A stretch of 64,000 nucleotides of DNA, taken from assembly GCA_026874595.1 (NCBI GenBank), contig CM049307.1:81074643-81138642 (forward strand). Direction: 5' to 3'. Positions 25,101 to 38,400 of this stretch are shown in pieces (position 1 is the stretch's first letter; every line of letters begins with the position of its first letter). Under the pieces are notes generated by a model. The model was not told the DNA's origin and ran no database searches. It worked only from the letters and a program-made list of their open reading frames with translations. The stretch comes from Sipunculus nudus. Lineage: Eukaryota; Annelida; Sipuncula; Golfingiida; Sipunculidae. A program made the translations under genes and the position numbers.

Positions 25101-28100
25101 TCATGTTGTCCAAAACGGAAATGGAAACTCTGCAGATGTGCATACAAAGGTTTGGAATTAGATAAGTCAGCTTTAAAAAATGGAGGCAGTAACCTCCACC
25201 AAAATAATCATTAAAAAAAGTATGCTACTTTGCATGTTACTTATCAGATTATCTAAATGCCCAGGATTGGTCGTGATTATTATAATGCTGATTGTAATGA
25301 ATCATTTTCTTCAACGTGTTTACAGACACAGCCATCCAACACAACACCGATCGTATTGGTGTTCAGAATGACTACCAGGTCAGAATGCAGACACTCAGCA
25401 AGGAACTGCAGTCAGTAAAATCAGAGCGAAAACAACAGGTCAGTTTAAGACAGTGTATCAGTGCTCCACCCCCAGCTTGTAAACACTCAAGATATAGTGA
25501 TGGGAAGGGTATAATTACAATGAAATTGAAAGAAACACCTTTTAAATCAGGTTTATTGTACCCATAATTTCTAGGTCTGTTTTCATGGTTATTTCACCAG
25601 TAAATTATTATGCCTTTTAAAAACATTAAAAGATATGAAATCTATGAAAAAATTCAATTTTGTATATCTGCAATATAAAAACCATAACTGTGAATTTAGC
25701 TGAAAAGTACAATTTTTGAAATTCATATTGCATATAATTGTTTAAATGCCATTATCTAAGAAAATCAGGTGTGTGCAATGATTTTTTTAATTTTATATTA
25801 TTATCACAGTTTGCACAAATTCTTTCCTAGATATTTACCACAATGATATACTAAGGCTAATATAAGTCTGCACATGTCCCATGTAACAGAGACACCTATG
25901 CACACAGAATTTGCACTGATTGGTTAACTTGACAATGGCTGTATTTCTCAGTACTTTTAGTTTTGAATTGCAGTATGTTACAGGATTACAGTATGCCATA
26001 CACATTAAAGGAGCTTAGTTGGCTTCAACATGGTATATGTCTGAACCTTAGGCCTTGAGTCTGCAGGTTATTTTAATAGGTCTAGCAACTGTTTACAGCT
26101 GTTTTATGAACATGCTCATTTTCAGGAGATGAAAGCACATAGGATTAACCTATAACTGTAGTTGATGGATAATTGTCTGAACTATGATATTTTGAAGTTC
26201 ATGGTGTATGGATAATTAATATCTGGTCTTCTTCAGATGACAGAGTTATTGGGACACCTGGACCGCCAGGAAGCTGCTATGAGGAAATCTACCAGGTAAC
26301 AATATTTATTATGAAAGTTATTTATTATTTGGGGTGGTGTGTCTCAGTGGTTATGGCAATGGGTAACATGCAGGCTTTAGGTTTTTAGCTCAGCTGACTT
26401 TCAATCATGCTGGGCTATAGTGATGGGTCTTTGTCCGTAGTCCTTCCGTCTGTCTGTCCGGCCGGCCGTCTGGCCGGCCGTCCGTCCGTTAGCAGGGCAC
26501 AAATCATAACTGTAGGGGTTAGGGCCATGAACCCTATGCAGTCTTAGAGGTTCTTAAAAGATCTCCTTGCAAACCTGAAATTAGGTCACTGCGACCAATA
26601 TTCTCGAAGTTATGGGATGTGTTTGCACCCCCCAGAAATAATCCTTTTAGCCAATATTTTCATCCCAAACCTTACATCTTTCACATACAGCTCACCTACC
26701 AACAGGGGAAGAACCATAATTATTTTGCGGTCACAAGGTCAAAGGTCAAGGTCACAAAACCACCTTCCTTGAAAAGCCTGTGGATGCATTTTAAGCCAAA
26801 CCTTTCATCCCAATTCTTTGATCTTTCACATATAGCTCACCTACTAAGTGGGAGAAGAATCCTATAGATGTTGAGGTCACAAGGTCAAAGGTCAGGGTCA
26901 CAGGATCCACTTCTTTGAAAAGGTTGTGGACACATTTCAAGCTAGACCTTTCATTCCAAACCTTTCAGCACTGATATTGCTTCTCTGCCAACAGGGGAAA
27001 AGACCTGTTGATTTTGAGGTCAAAGGTCAAGTTCACAGCACCCTCTTCTTGCGTGGAGTAATTTTCAGGCAAACTTTTCAATCTATACTTTCCATCTGTC
27101 ATATATGGCTTACCTACCAATAGGGGAAGAAGCCTATTGATGTTGAGTTCAAAAAGTCAAAGGTCAAGGTCAAAATATTGTTCTAAATGCTTGTGAACAT
27201 ATTTCAAGTGAAACTGTTCAACCCAAACCTTCAGTATTTCACATATGCCACATCTATGCATCACTCAATGTGATTCAAACTTCATATTTATGGGTCTTTT
27301 GCATGAAGAAATAACTAATTGATTTTGAGGTCAGCTGGTCAGGAGGTTAAATGTTGCAGGTCTAAGTTATTCACTCATTGGTTGCCAAGTAATTACACCC
27401 GGCCAGATGTAATTGGTTAGTAGTTACCCATCATTTAGAAAGAATCCAGTTGATATGTGGGCAAAAGGCCAAGGTCATAGGTCAGGTCAACTTATATTGT
27501 AGACCATCTCTATTTTTCTTGTATATATAAGCTTGCACTCCAGCTGGTACATCTCACCGTGTGGCTGTAATTGTGAGTGACACTGGTGACATATGACTCC
27601 CTTTTGTATCAGGCTATTAAGTGATAAGGCTTAGTGATAAGTACCTCGTTACTGCATAACAAAACACTGTTGTTGGAATACTTCAGCCAGGAATTAACAC
27701 TATGAGAGTATAGTATTAAGGTTTAGCTACTGATTTATGAGATGATGGGAACATTTTGCAGTTTATTTTATGGAATCATAGCAATAAACTTAGTTTCCTA
27801 GATATCTGAATATTTTTATCAAAATCACCACATATAAAAGCAAGTGTTTGTTCTCATAATATGTGGATGTGTACTTGATTTAGGATGGCTTTATTTTATT
27901 ACAAGACTCTTAGTCATGCTTTCTGCATTTCTTTTCTTTCAGGTTTTGCAGTTTACCAACCCTGCTGACCCCATTGAAAAGCAGAGTGATAATAAAAAAT
28001 ATTGGACCTACACTTTTACATTTGCATATCTATAAATCTGATATGAGCGCCTGAACATGCCTTTTGGATTGTTTTGGACATTCATTACTGTAACATCATT

Positions 28101-29416
28101 TGGAGAATTTGCCCAAAGTTTGGTCTCTTATTGGAGGATGTGTGATATTAAATGTCAGACTTGTCAGAAATCCATTATGTCTGCCAGTTAGCCACCTAAG
28201 AAATCCTTTTTTCAGTGCAGTTTCAGTAATTTTCCTTCAATTTTTGGTCGGATTTAGAGAATGGTTGTTGTCTGATATCAGACCTGTCAGAAGTCCAAAA
28301 TGGCCACCAGGCAACCATCTTTAAATTCCTTTTGATCATATGATCTCAAGAACTGTTAAAGTGAAGGCAGTCGAACATATATTAATGTAATCCTGCAAAG
28401 GATTGGGTCAAATATTTCTTAATAAATATTATCATCATATATGAAAGTGCAATACAGTTGGCTTGTATTGAATAAAAATTCATACAGAAGCACCTGTTTC
28501 TCAATAATTCTTGCATAGATTTCCTTAATTTTTTGCTATATATTTTGATCTTATTTTGCCCTTTGTGGTGTTCCTTTTGAGACTGACAGGTATCAAGTAA
28601 GCTATGGGAATAGTTCTGGATACCTTAACAATCATACATTTTCCTCAGACCATCAATTCACTGTGTTTTAACCAGACATAGGTGATATATATTTCTGTTG
28701 TCGTAGAAAATTTCAACAAATTGGCAAATTGGTTCTTCAAAATTTGACTGGAAGTTGTGAATCTCAGCCCATGATGTCGCAGGTCATGCTTGGCAGCTGA
28801 GCGTCATGACCCATGGGTCACTTGTTGTGTTTCATAACCATCTAATGGCAACTAGTAAATTTGTGACACTTTTAACTAGGGGTATACTGAGCAAATATTT
28901 TTTTAGGGGGGGGGGGGGATTGGGTTTCATCTTCAGGTTCTAAAAAAGTAATTCAACATATACTGTTTTGGTAAAAATTAGGAAACATCGCTTTCTTTAT
29001 AAATGAAATAAATTTGTAAATCAAATATAAAATAAAATTGTGGGTTCTGAACAAAAATTTTTGCATCCCTTATTAGACATAATAATATTTTATTTTATTT
29101 TTCAGTAAAAATGTTATTATTACTTATAAGATAAGTACTCTCAGAGTTATCTAATATTATCATTTTTTGAGTAGAATTGATATAAGTAGAAGTAATATTT
29201 ACAGCAGTAGTCAGTAATTAAATATGAGCACTAGTAATTATAATAATGATGTTTTTAAAGTTAAGTATAACTATTATTATTATTACTATTATTATTATTA
29301 TTAATATTAATATTATTATTATTATTATTATTATTACATCATATTAGTATTAGATATAATATTTCATTGTATCACTTTAATATATATAAATATATATAAT
29401 TATTATAATTAGTATA

Positions 29417-29454
<38 letters not shown>

Positions 29455-32400
29455 CAGGACCGCCAACAACAAGATGAAGTCTCTACAGGTTGCCCTTGAT
29501 GACAGGAAGTCACAGTTCAGTGACTTAGCATCAAAGTAAATGACCTAACATTCAAGTTTAATATAACGCCTGAGGTTGAAGGAAGGTTGTAAAAAAAGTA
29601 TTGAAATAATTGCTGATGGATTTTCTCCTATCAAATTTTGTTAAGAAAGGGAAAGTAAGATTTGATGAAATATACCAGATCTATTTTTTGTATGTACATC
29701 TATCCTGAAACTGATTCAGATGAAGAACCACCATTCCTTCTGTCAGATTGAGGAATCTGGTTGGAATTTGGGGGTAGATCCTTCTTTTTTTATGTTCAAA
29801 GTTTGTAACACTATTAATTTGTGGATAAATCATCTCAGAAATAGTTCATGCCAGAGCAGGGAAATGTGATTCAGAGGTCAGAGCCATAACATAGAACAGT
29901 TATAATATAATATCAATAGGAACAGATGCATTTAAATATTTTTATTAATTTGCCATCCAAACAACATTTCTATGCCCCTGCCACAAAATAGCCAGGGCAT
30001 ATAGTTCACCAATGTCCGTCCTTTCATCATTTCATCATTTTGTGTATTGATGGATGATGACCAATTACAGATCAAGTTCACATTTTGTCCCAGCTAACCT
30101 ATTTTTGATGGTATTACGGCTCCTGAACATAGAAAATTTTAACAAAAAATGGAAAATTTCATGATAAATGCACTGTTTCAGACTTTTTCTTGCAATGCCT
30201 GCAGATGTTGACCTGTTTTTTGTGTGTGGTCTGATGATGACTAGTTACAAATTGAGTTTGTGTTTCATCACGGCTGACCTACTTCTGACAGTATGATGCT
30301 CCTGAACTTAGAAAATTTCATGAAAAATTCCTTGTATGGCGTTATACCCCTTTAGTAAGAATATTTCATGGAATTTCTTATCATCATCATCATAGATCTT
30401 GATTAACTGTACATTGTTATATCATAAAGAGACAATGATAAAATTTTGGTTCCTTCAGCATTGCTACTTTTATACTCCACCATTTTAAAAATCTTTCTAA
30501 TTTGCTGCTGGCAGGGGCATTTGTGTTGTTCCTACATATCTAGTGTTATGTTGCTTTGTTCATAAGCTTTATTTGTGTTCTGTTATGTAGAATTACAAAG
30601 GTCTCATATTTCACCAAATACTCCCCCCACCCATTTGATTGACCTATAAGACTCCATAAGCTGTACCTGACTATACTCTGTAACTAGGGAATATAGGGGA
30701 CACCTGGTGGACACCTCAAGGATTAATTTTCTATGCATGAGAGTATAATATAGGTGATGTAATCTAAAATAAGGAGCAGCTGTTTTTTTTCTGAGGTGAA
30801 ATTGAGACCTACATCTATTATATGAAACCAGAATTCAGGTAAAAATTTTGAAGGATCAACCTTTGACCTTTGGCCCTTGACCAGGTTGTCTATGACTGAG
30901 TCAGAGCTCCAGCTGGCTGAGAGTAAAGTGAGTGACCTGACACAGCTGCTGGCACGAGGCAAACAAGAACGTGAAGATATACTGAGTCAGCACCATCGAG
31001 AACTCCAGCGGGAACGTGATGTATGATTATTTAAATGCCCATTTTACACACTAAATTCAAAGAGTTTCAAATGAGTTTGGATGTGACTTGAGCATTCAAA
31101 AGGAAGTCCATAGCGTTTCAAATGTTTCTTTATACGCCCAGCATATGATGTGAGAATTATGGTATAACCACCAGCTGTCAGTCCACCCATCCATTAACCT
31201 TTAGTGTCATCACTATAATTTACCAAGGTTTTGATGGATTTACAAGAAACTCACCATGTAACTACTTAGAAACAGATCATCTCACCTGAGTTTGATTATG
31301 AGCAACATACACACATATTTTATAAGGTCACAGGTCACCAGGCTACTTTGTAGTATTGCCACAATAACTTATGAAGAATATGAAGGATTTTGATAAAACT
31401 CATCAGAAATGTTAATAAATAAAATATCTCATCTAAGTTCAACTTCCAGAAAAAAAATCCATGCATATTTAATGAGGTAAGAGGTCACCGCATTTACATA
31501 TTTGCCAATAGATTTTCTCACCAGAATTACCTTCTCATCAAAATTCACACATATTTAATGAGGTCAGAGGTCACATGGCTACTTTGTAGAAGATACCAGG
31601 AATAGGATGGATTTTGAAACTCATCTGAAATATTAACTGATATAATATCTTACCTTAATTATATTCTCTGAATTATATTTAAGTTCATGCATATTTATGA
31701 GGTCTAAGGTCACAAAAACATACAAGGGTTGTATTATGTACATTTGTGGTTCTCTTGTTATAATTATACTTTTTATAGTGATACAGTGTTTTCAAAGAAA
31801 ATTCTGTATCATTGAGACTTCATGTGGGAATGTAATGTTTTATTAAAAAGTACAAATTCATACACCATTATTTAGTTTGTTAATGTAATATTTTACAGTA
31901 TCATTGTTATTACTTGTTCCTTGATCAAATAAAAATTAATTTCCTCAAAAACAAGTCCACATCATTAAGAACTGTAGTGAAACCCTTGATGCTTAATAAA
32001 TACATATATATATTTCTGTCATATAAGTTGTTAATTTAGAAACAGCTCTGATTTTTTTTATTTTGAAATTCCAGCAAGCATCAAAATTGAATTTTACAAG
32101 TTGGTGACCAGATGGAATAATTAGTATGCAAGATTACAGTAGTGGTGATTTGCAACATATTTTTTCAAGTCAGGTTTGAAAAGACTTAAATATATCAAAC
32201 TTGCAGTGCAGTTCCTTTTGGTATCCTTTTATCTCAACATTGTTTTATTTGTGGTAATATCATCAGCAGAAACTATATATTTGTACCTAGCAGCATCACT
32301 GGAACATAGGTTTCCATTACAAGCCTCAACATTAATAGTTAACATAAACCTTTACCCTAAGGCCTGAAAAAAAAATGTTTGTGTTCTTAAATATAATCAG

Positions 32401-35400
32401 TGATTTTTGTAGGGCAAGTAGAAATTCATGTAGGGCAAATAAAAGCTAGATGTTACTTGCCTGATTGGGCAAGTACTTTCAAAAGTTTATGTCGAGCCCT
32501 GCATTAAAGATACCTATCTTGATGGGAAATGGTCTGTTTTCTTACCAGGAAAGGAGTGACACAGAGAGTCGTATGGTCAGAGAACTACTGGAAGCTAACA
32601 ACAAAATCTCTGAGTTGCAGGGCCAGGTAAGATATTTAATTTCAAGTTGGATGTGGGCACTGAAAGAAATGAATGAGTACCTGTAGTATATCTTGCACAT
32701 ATCCCCTCATCTGTGTAAACAATGAGAGGTGGGCATTGTCTTCACTTGAACTGTGTGGACTGCTCTTGAACTTTCTTGTGATGTCAGCAAAAGGGTATAA
32801 ATAGAGATTATATTGAAGGGTTCCACTATTTAAGTTATAATTATGTTGTTGTTTTGCTTATTCATCAAGTGAAAGTTATTATGTAATGATGAAACTCGCA
32901 GTTTGATATTGTATCTGTAGGTTTCCTTAAAACTTATGAAAAAGGAATTATTTGTTCATGAGAACTAGGTGCTAGTGATGGATTTTATGTATTTATCACT
33001 CTACTATATAGTAAATTGTTTCAGAATTGTTGGTGGCAACCGTTTGCCACTTGTACAACAGTACATAAAAGTAACAGAGACATTGGCTCCCATCACTTAA
33101 TTAAATAAGCCTGCCAGTCAAGTTTACATTGCTACTATTTTACAGGTTGGCAACAACATATAAAATAACACATCTTAAAACCTTTGAGCAGTAGATAATT
33201 TTACATGTACAACAATTGATACAACCACAGCTGAACATTATCACCCATGACACTTTTGTTAGTTAATATTTCTTTTTGTTTTGGATTATATATTTACACA
33301 TTTTATACAGTATGTAAGTTGCTTTTGCTCAGGTGGATGACCTAGAACGTCAGATTGGCCTACAAAAGGAACAAATCTATGACTTAAAAGAACAGCTGAC
33401 CCACAGTCAGGCTGACCTCAAGCTTAAAACTACACAGTTTGATGGTAAGTTCTCAAGGTAAACTCTCACAATGTTAGCTGTGTCAGCTCATTCAGTCAGT
33501 AAGTCTGCTGATGTATTGAAGTGTGTCTTTTATTTGCTTGGTATGGTTAACACCAAAAAAGTCAAAACCTGGTCCATGGAATCTTAGTTGAATTCTGAGC
33601 AAATTTCCATCGAAATGAAAAAAAGTTAAGATAGCGCTGAAGAGCTCAAGCTTGAGTTAGGAGGCTATATTTCCACATATACATTAAAAGACAGAGAGGA
33701 TCATCATCTGATAACTTAATCCAAATATGAGAATATTAAGTTAAAGGATATCCAGACAACAAACTCACAGGAATTGGTAATGGAGAACTTTACTGTCTAA
33801 AAAGTTAACAATGTAAAATGCACATTGTCAGAGTAAGCAGGTACACAAGTTCAGGTATAGTTAAAACAATGCAGTGCAATTAAAAGAAAAATAAGAAAGT
33901 GTGCATTTGCTGTGACAGTTGCAACTGAAATGAGCCCCTGGGCACGTGCCCAGTGACCACTTGTCAAAATCCAGTGATCCATGAGAGTGCCCCACTTGTC
34001 ATCTGAATAAAGACAAATTAAACCACAGGGGTTGAAATTAATAATTAATCATTTGAGAGTTTCAGTTCCTGTAAAAGAACTTTTTGAATTTGTTTCTGCC
34101 AGTCATTATACTTGAATATATGTATCAGTTAGCTGTCTTTTCATCTGGATAATTTTTAATGCAAATTTTTTAATGAAGTTTATTTTACCTTTTTTACCAG
34201 AGATGAAGCAGGCAGAGAAGCAGCGATGTCGGGAGATGATAAGATCAGCGGAGGATGACAAGCAGCGCGAGGTTCAGCGGGTACGGCAGGAGGCTGTAGA
34301 ACTGGAACGGTCCCTGAAAGACCGGATAGAACGACTGGAGAACCAGCGCATACAGCTGGAGGAGGAGATCAGCCAGCACAAGACGGCAGCGCTGGCCAGC
34401 AAGGTCCAGATGGATGAACAAATAGCCATTGCCAAACAGAAAATCAGACGGGAAGAGGTCAGCTACCACATTCCTAACTGGTCAAGTCATACTTTAGACA
34501 TATTTGTCAAATTTTTTTGTTCGCAAGCCCTTCAATCTAAAATTTCCTCATATTCCAAATTAAAAAGATTTTTTTTTAACTTTTCACTCCGCTGATTTCA
34601 GATAACTGCATTGAAAGCGATGTCCATGTGATTTGAAAGACCATATGACTGCATGGTTCCAGCACAATTTTCATTGGCTATCAATTACAGGAAAACATGG
34701 TTCAGGCTGGTTCCTTGCTTCTTTTCATCAATATATTTATCTTACACTGTACAATTTTGCAGTATACAAGTCTGTTTTAAGTAATATATGTTTGTCCCTT
34801 TTACAGTTTTTAATATATTAGGATATAGATGGCTCTGTTATCACCATTTTATCACCTCAGACAAAATATTGATGCAGTTGTCATATACTGCCATCTGTGT
34901 GTTCATTGCATAGCTGACTTAAAGAGACTCAAATCATCTACTATGGTAACTTTTTCTTTTTATTTCCAGGTGAAATTACAGGTGATTGACATGTATTATG
35001 CACTACTGATGTGAACACAGGATGCTGATATCAGCAGTTTTTTCTGTAAAGTATATTTTTGTTTTCATCAGGAGATGAGGCTTCGGCAGCTGGAAGAGAA
35101 ACATCACATGTTACAGATGTCTAAGGATGACCTGGAACAGCACGCCAGCCACCAGTCATCATCCATCACCGACCTCCAGTCCAGGAACGCCAACCTGGTG
35201 CTGGAGAACGAAACGCTCAAACGAAAAATAGAGGAACTCAGCCAGGTAAGATCATAGAGCACACAGGTAATCAGATGCCCAACAAAAAGGTTAAGATTAT
35301 TGAGCACACCTTATGGACAGTGAGACCCATAGATAGGGTGGAAAAAACAAAATAGTAGATCTAACCAGGTCTGAGAATTATTTGTCTCAGGAATATTTTA

Positions 35401-38400
35401 TAATATTAAAGAATAATAATATATGTCTGACAGCATATCGCGTGAATGGACTATATTTTAAACTTCAGACACTTTTTCCTTTTTAGCTCAGCTGACTGTA
35501 AGTCATCTGAGCTATAGTCGTGGTCCGTAAGACCTATGAATCCAAAATTCAGCATAATGTTAGATGTCCCCAAGATCTACCAAGCTGAAAACTGGGTCTT
35601 TGCGACTTTGTTCCTTTGAGAAATTAAGGATAAACCTCAATTTTTTTTTTTTAAAAACCTATTTTTACACTTCAGGACTGCCTAATATCGAAACCACTCA
35701 TCTGTATTTCCTCATATTTACCATAAATATTCCTCTATACAGTTCCTATGTACATGCCAGAAATTAGGTCTGTATTATATAATTTAAAAAAGTTATGGGC
35801 TCAAACATAATGCATTTTGTAAAAAATCAGGAAAGATATTTGATCACTTAACACAAAACATATTAAAGCTAAGGACTTTTTTCCAGTAATTTAACTTTAA
35901 TTTATCTAAAATTAAATTGTATACCTAAAATTAGATCAAAATCTTTTAAATTTTTTAAAATATTAGCAAAAATAAAAATTGGTACCTTACATTTTGCCCA
36001 GCTTTGGCCACGGCATGTTTTTTTCCTGTAAGTACTGTGGATTTAATTTTCACAGCATGTACACATAAGGATTTAATCTGAAATTTGAAAATAAAAGCTG
36101 CAAAATTAGGCTTGTTATTGATTTTTTATGAGGCTCTTGTTGTATTCCCTTACATTGTCAAGCAGTCCACTTTGGTTACTGTAGGTCATTCAGTGCAGCT
36201 GTCTATGCTCCCCAGGCTGTTGGCATAATGTTATGTAATCCCATCACTAATGCAAGCCCTCTCTTCACTGGGTTGACCTTGATCAGGTTGTCTGCAGTGA
36301 ATACCACATGGAGCCTTTTTCTCCTTTAACTCATATGGCCATTAATTTAACTTTTGAAAACTTAATTACCTTCACACATAATTTGTTTATGAAATGTTAC
36401 TTTTATATAACACTTACCGTAGACCCATTTTTTCCCTTGGTGCATCACTAAATGGTTTAGCTCATGTCCATTATTCTATAATTTACAGAGTTTCATTTTA
36501 GCAGGGCCATTTTCTCATAGCTTTTCAAATGATAATATACATGAAAAACCAAAATAAATTAAAATATTTTGCAGTTACTAATATTTTCCAAAATTCAGCT
36601 GAGCGATGTGACCCATGGGTCCCTTGTTTAATCCTTTACTTAGTCTGCTGGATATACAAGTTTGAAAATAGTCCAGATCCGGAAGTTGAGAACTTCAGAT
36701 ATATTAGTATTGCTCATTTTACTGACACACATACTGTTATTTGTTTTTGGAATGATTTTCAACAAAAATCTTATTGGTCACTGTAATTTTGTCTCATGTG
36801 ATATTCTTCAGTAATGTGATATATTTTGAATTTGTAGGAAATCTCAGGTAAAAATAATGAGATTTTAGCGGAGGTTGGGAAGGTGAAGATAGACCTGACA
36901 CAGAAGATACAGAGACTGGAGGCAGAGAAGATGTCTCAGAAAGAACTGTACGACAAAGTGGAGGATCTACAGAAAAAACTCTCAGGTAACATGTCTGATA
37001 CTGTTAGGTCTGTCACGATACATATTGTCACATTTCACTCCATACATGATAAAAACTGAGATACACACAAAGTATATAGTGTAGCAGATTTCTAGTTCTA
37101 AGGAAAGGAATTCATATTTCTGTCTGCTTGAGTTATTCAAAGAACCACAACAATTACATGGAGTTAAAAATATCACAAAGTTCTTAACTAAACAATCATC
37201 AATCTGCATATATTCTGTATATAAAACAAGCTCAAAAAGTAAATACACATGTACCAAGGTTGATACCAGAGCTATTCTCTAAGAATTACAGAAGATGGTG
37301 CAGTTAGTCAGTTAGCCAAATCTTCTGTATTCTCTGGATGCTGAGCCCTGACTGACCCCCAGGTGTAAGCTATAGAGGGCAGGTTTCACTCTCTGCCTTA
37401 TGGTGGCCAGGGCAATCATTGACCAAGGGCAGGCCGAGGTGGGAAGTTACAATAATTTAAAGTATTAGCCAATGGCCTTTGTTAATCATAGGAAGATTAC
37501 CAAACTTTTTAAAAATTTGTTCCTAAGTGACCAGTGTTGTTGCTTAGTCCAGACCTTTCGAGTCCAGGCCACTCAAGTCCAAATCTGAATCCTTTTTCAA
37601 TTCCAAGTCCATTATCTTTGAGTCGGGATCTTTAGAACCCAAGTCCAGTGATAAAGCTTTTTTCATACATTTTAAATAGATAATTGAGATGATCACATTT
37701 ATTTTTGTTATAGTGTGACATGTTTTTTACTTTTATGTTTAAATACCATTTGTACCTGATGCAGAGGTTAATTGTCTGACAGTCATGAATTTTAAATATT
37801 CTGTCAAGTGTTCACATATTTGAGTCTCATGTGTTTACACTCCACAGGCAGTGGAAATCTTGCGCTTCAAATGAAGCTACTAATTTTCCCACTGCCTGCT
37901 TTGACCATTTTTGATGCACTTAAACACCTTGTGGTTGGCCTGTCTGCTGAAAAAACTGCTGATGTGACTACCAGCCAACCAAATGCCAGTCAACAAACAC
38001 TCAAAAGGCATCAGGCTCAGCCCTGAAACCACATGTGGGGCCATTCTCTCTGAGCCTGTGGCCTGTTCAAACGGTTGCCGGGGCGATGTGTCACTCAAAA
38101 CGAAATGAACAACATTTGCTCCGTGTATATTCCTTGCTTTGCTGGTAAACCATTTTGTCTTCCAGCACAGGGTCTCATCTGTTTGGACCAAAATACAGTT
38201 CTCCCCTCTGGTGTAGCAGTTCAGGATACGAGGTCAAAACAAACAGCGCTTAAGATATAGGTAGTAGGCCTATAGGCAAAGCGCTGTGTAATGAGTGTAA
38301 AAGTGTGTTCATCTATCTGAACTTCTGAGTTTATTTGACAGAATCATTTTTTACCATGGACTCGAGATGGACTCAGGCTTATATATTGAGTCCTGATCTT

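Noticed and set aside
27844-28035. 63-aa frame with an acceptor-like ttctttcag inside LRRC45 intron 8
   Set aside because: It does not fit LRRC45, has no donor in phase and lies inside a dispersed repeat copy.
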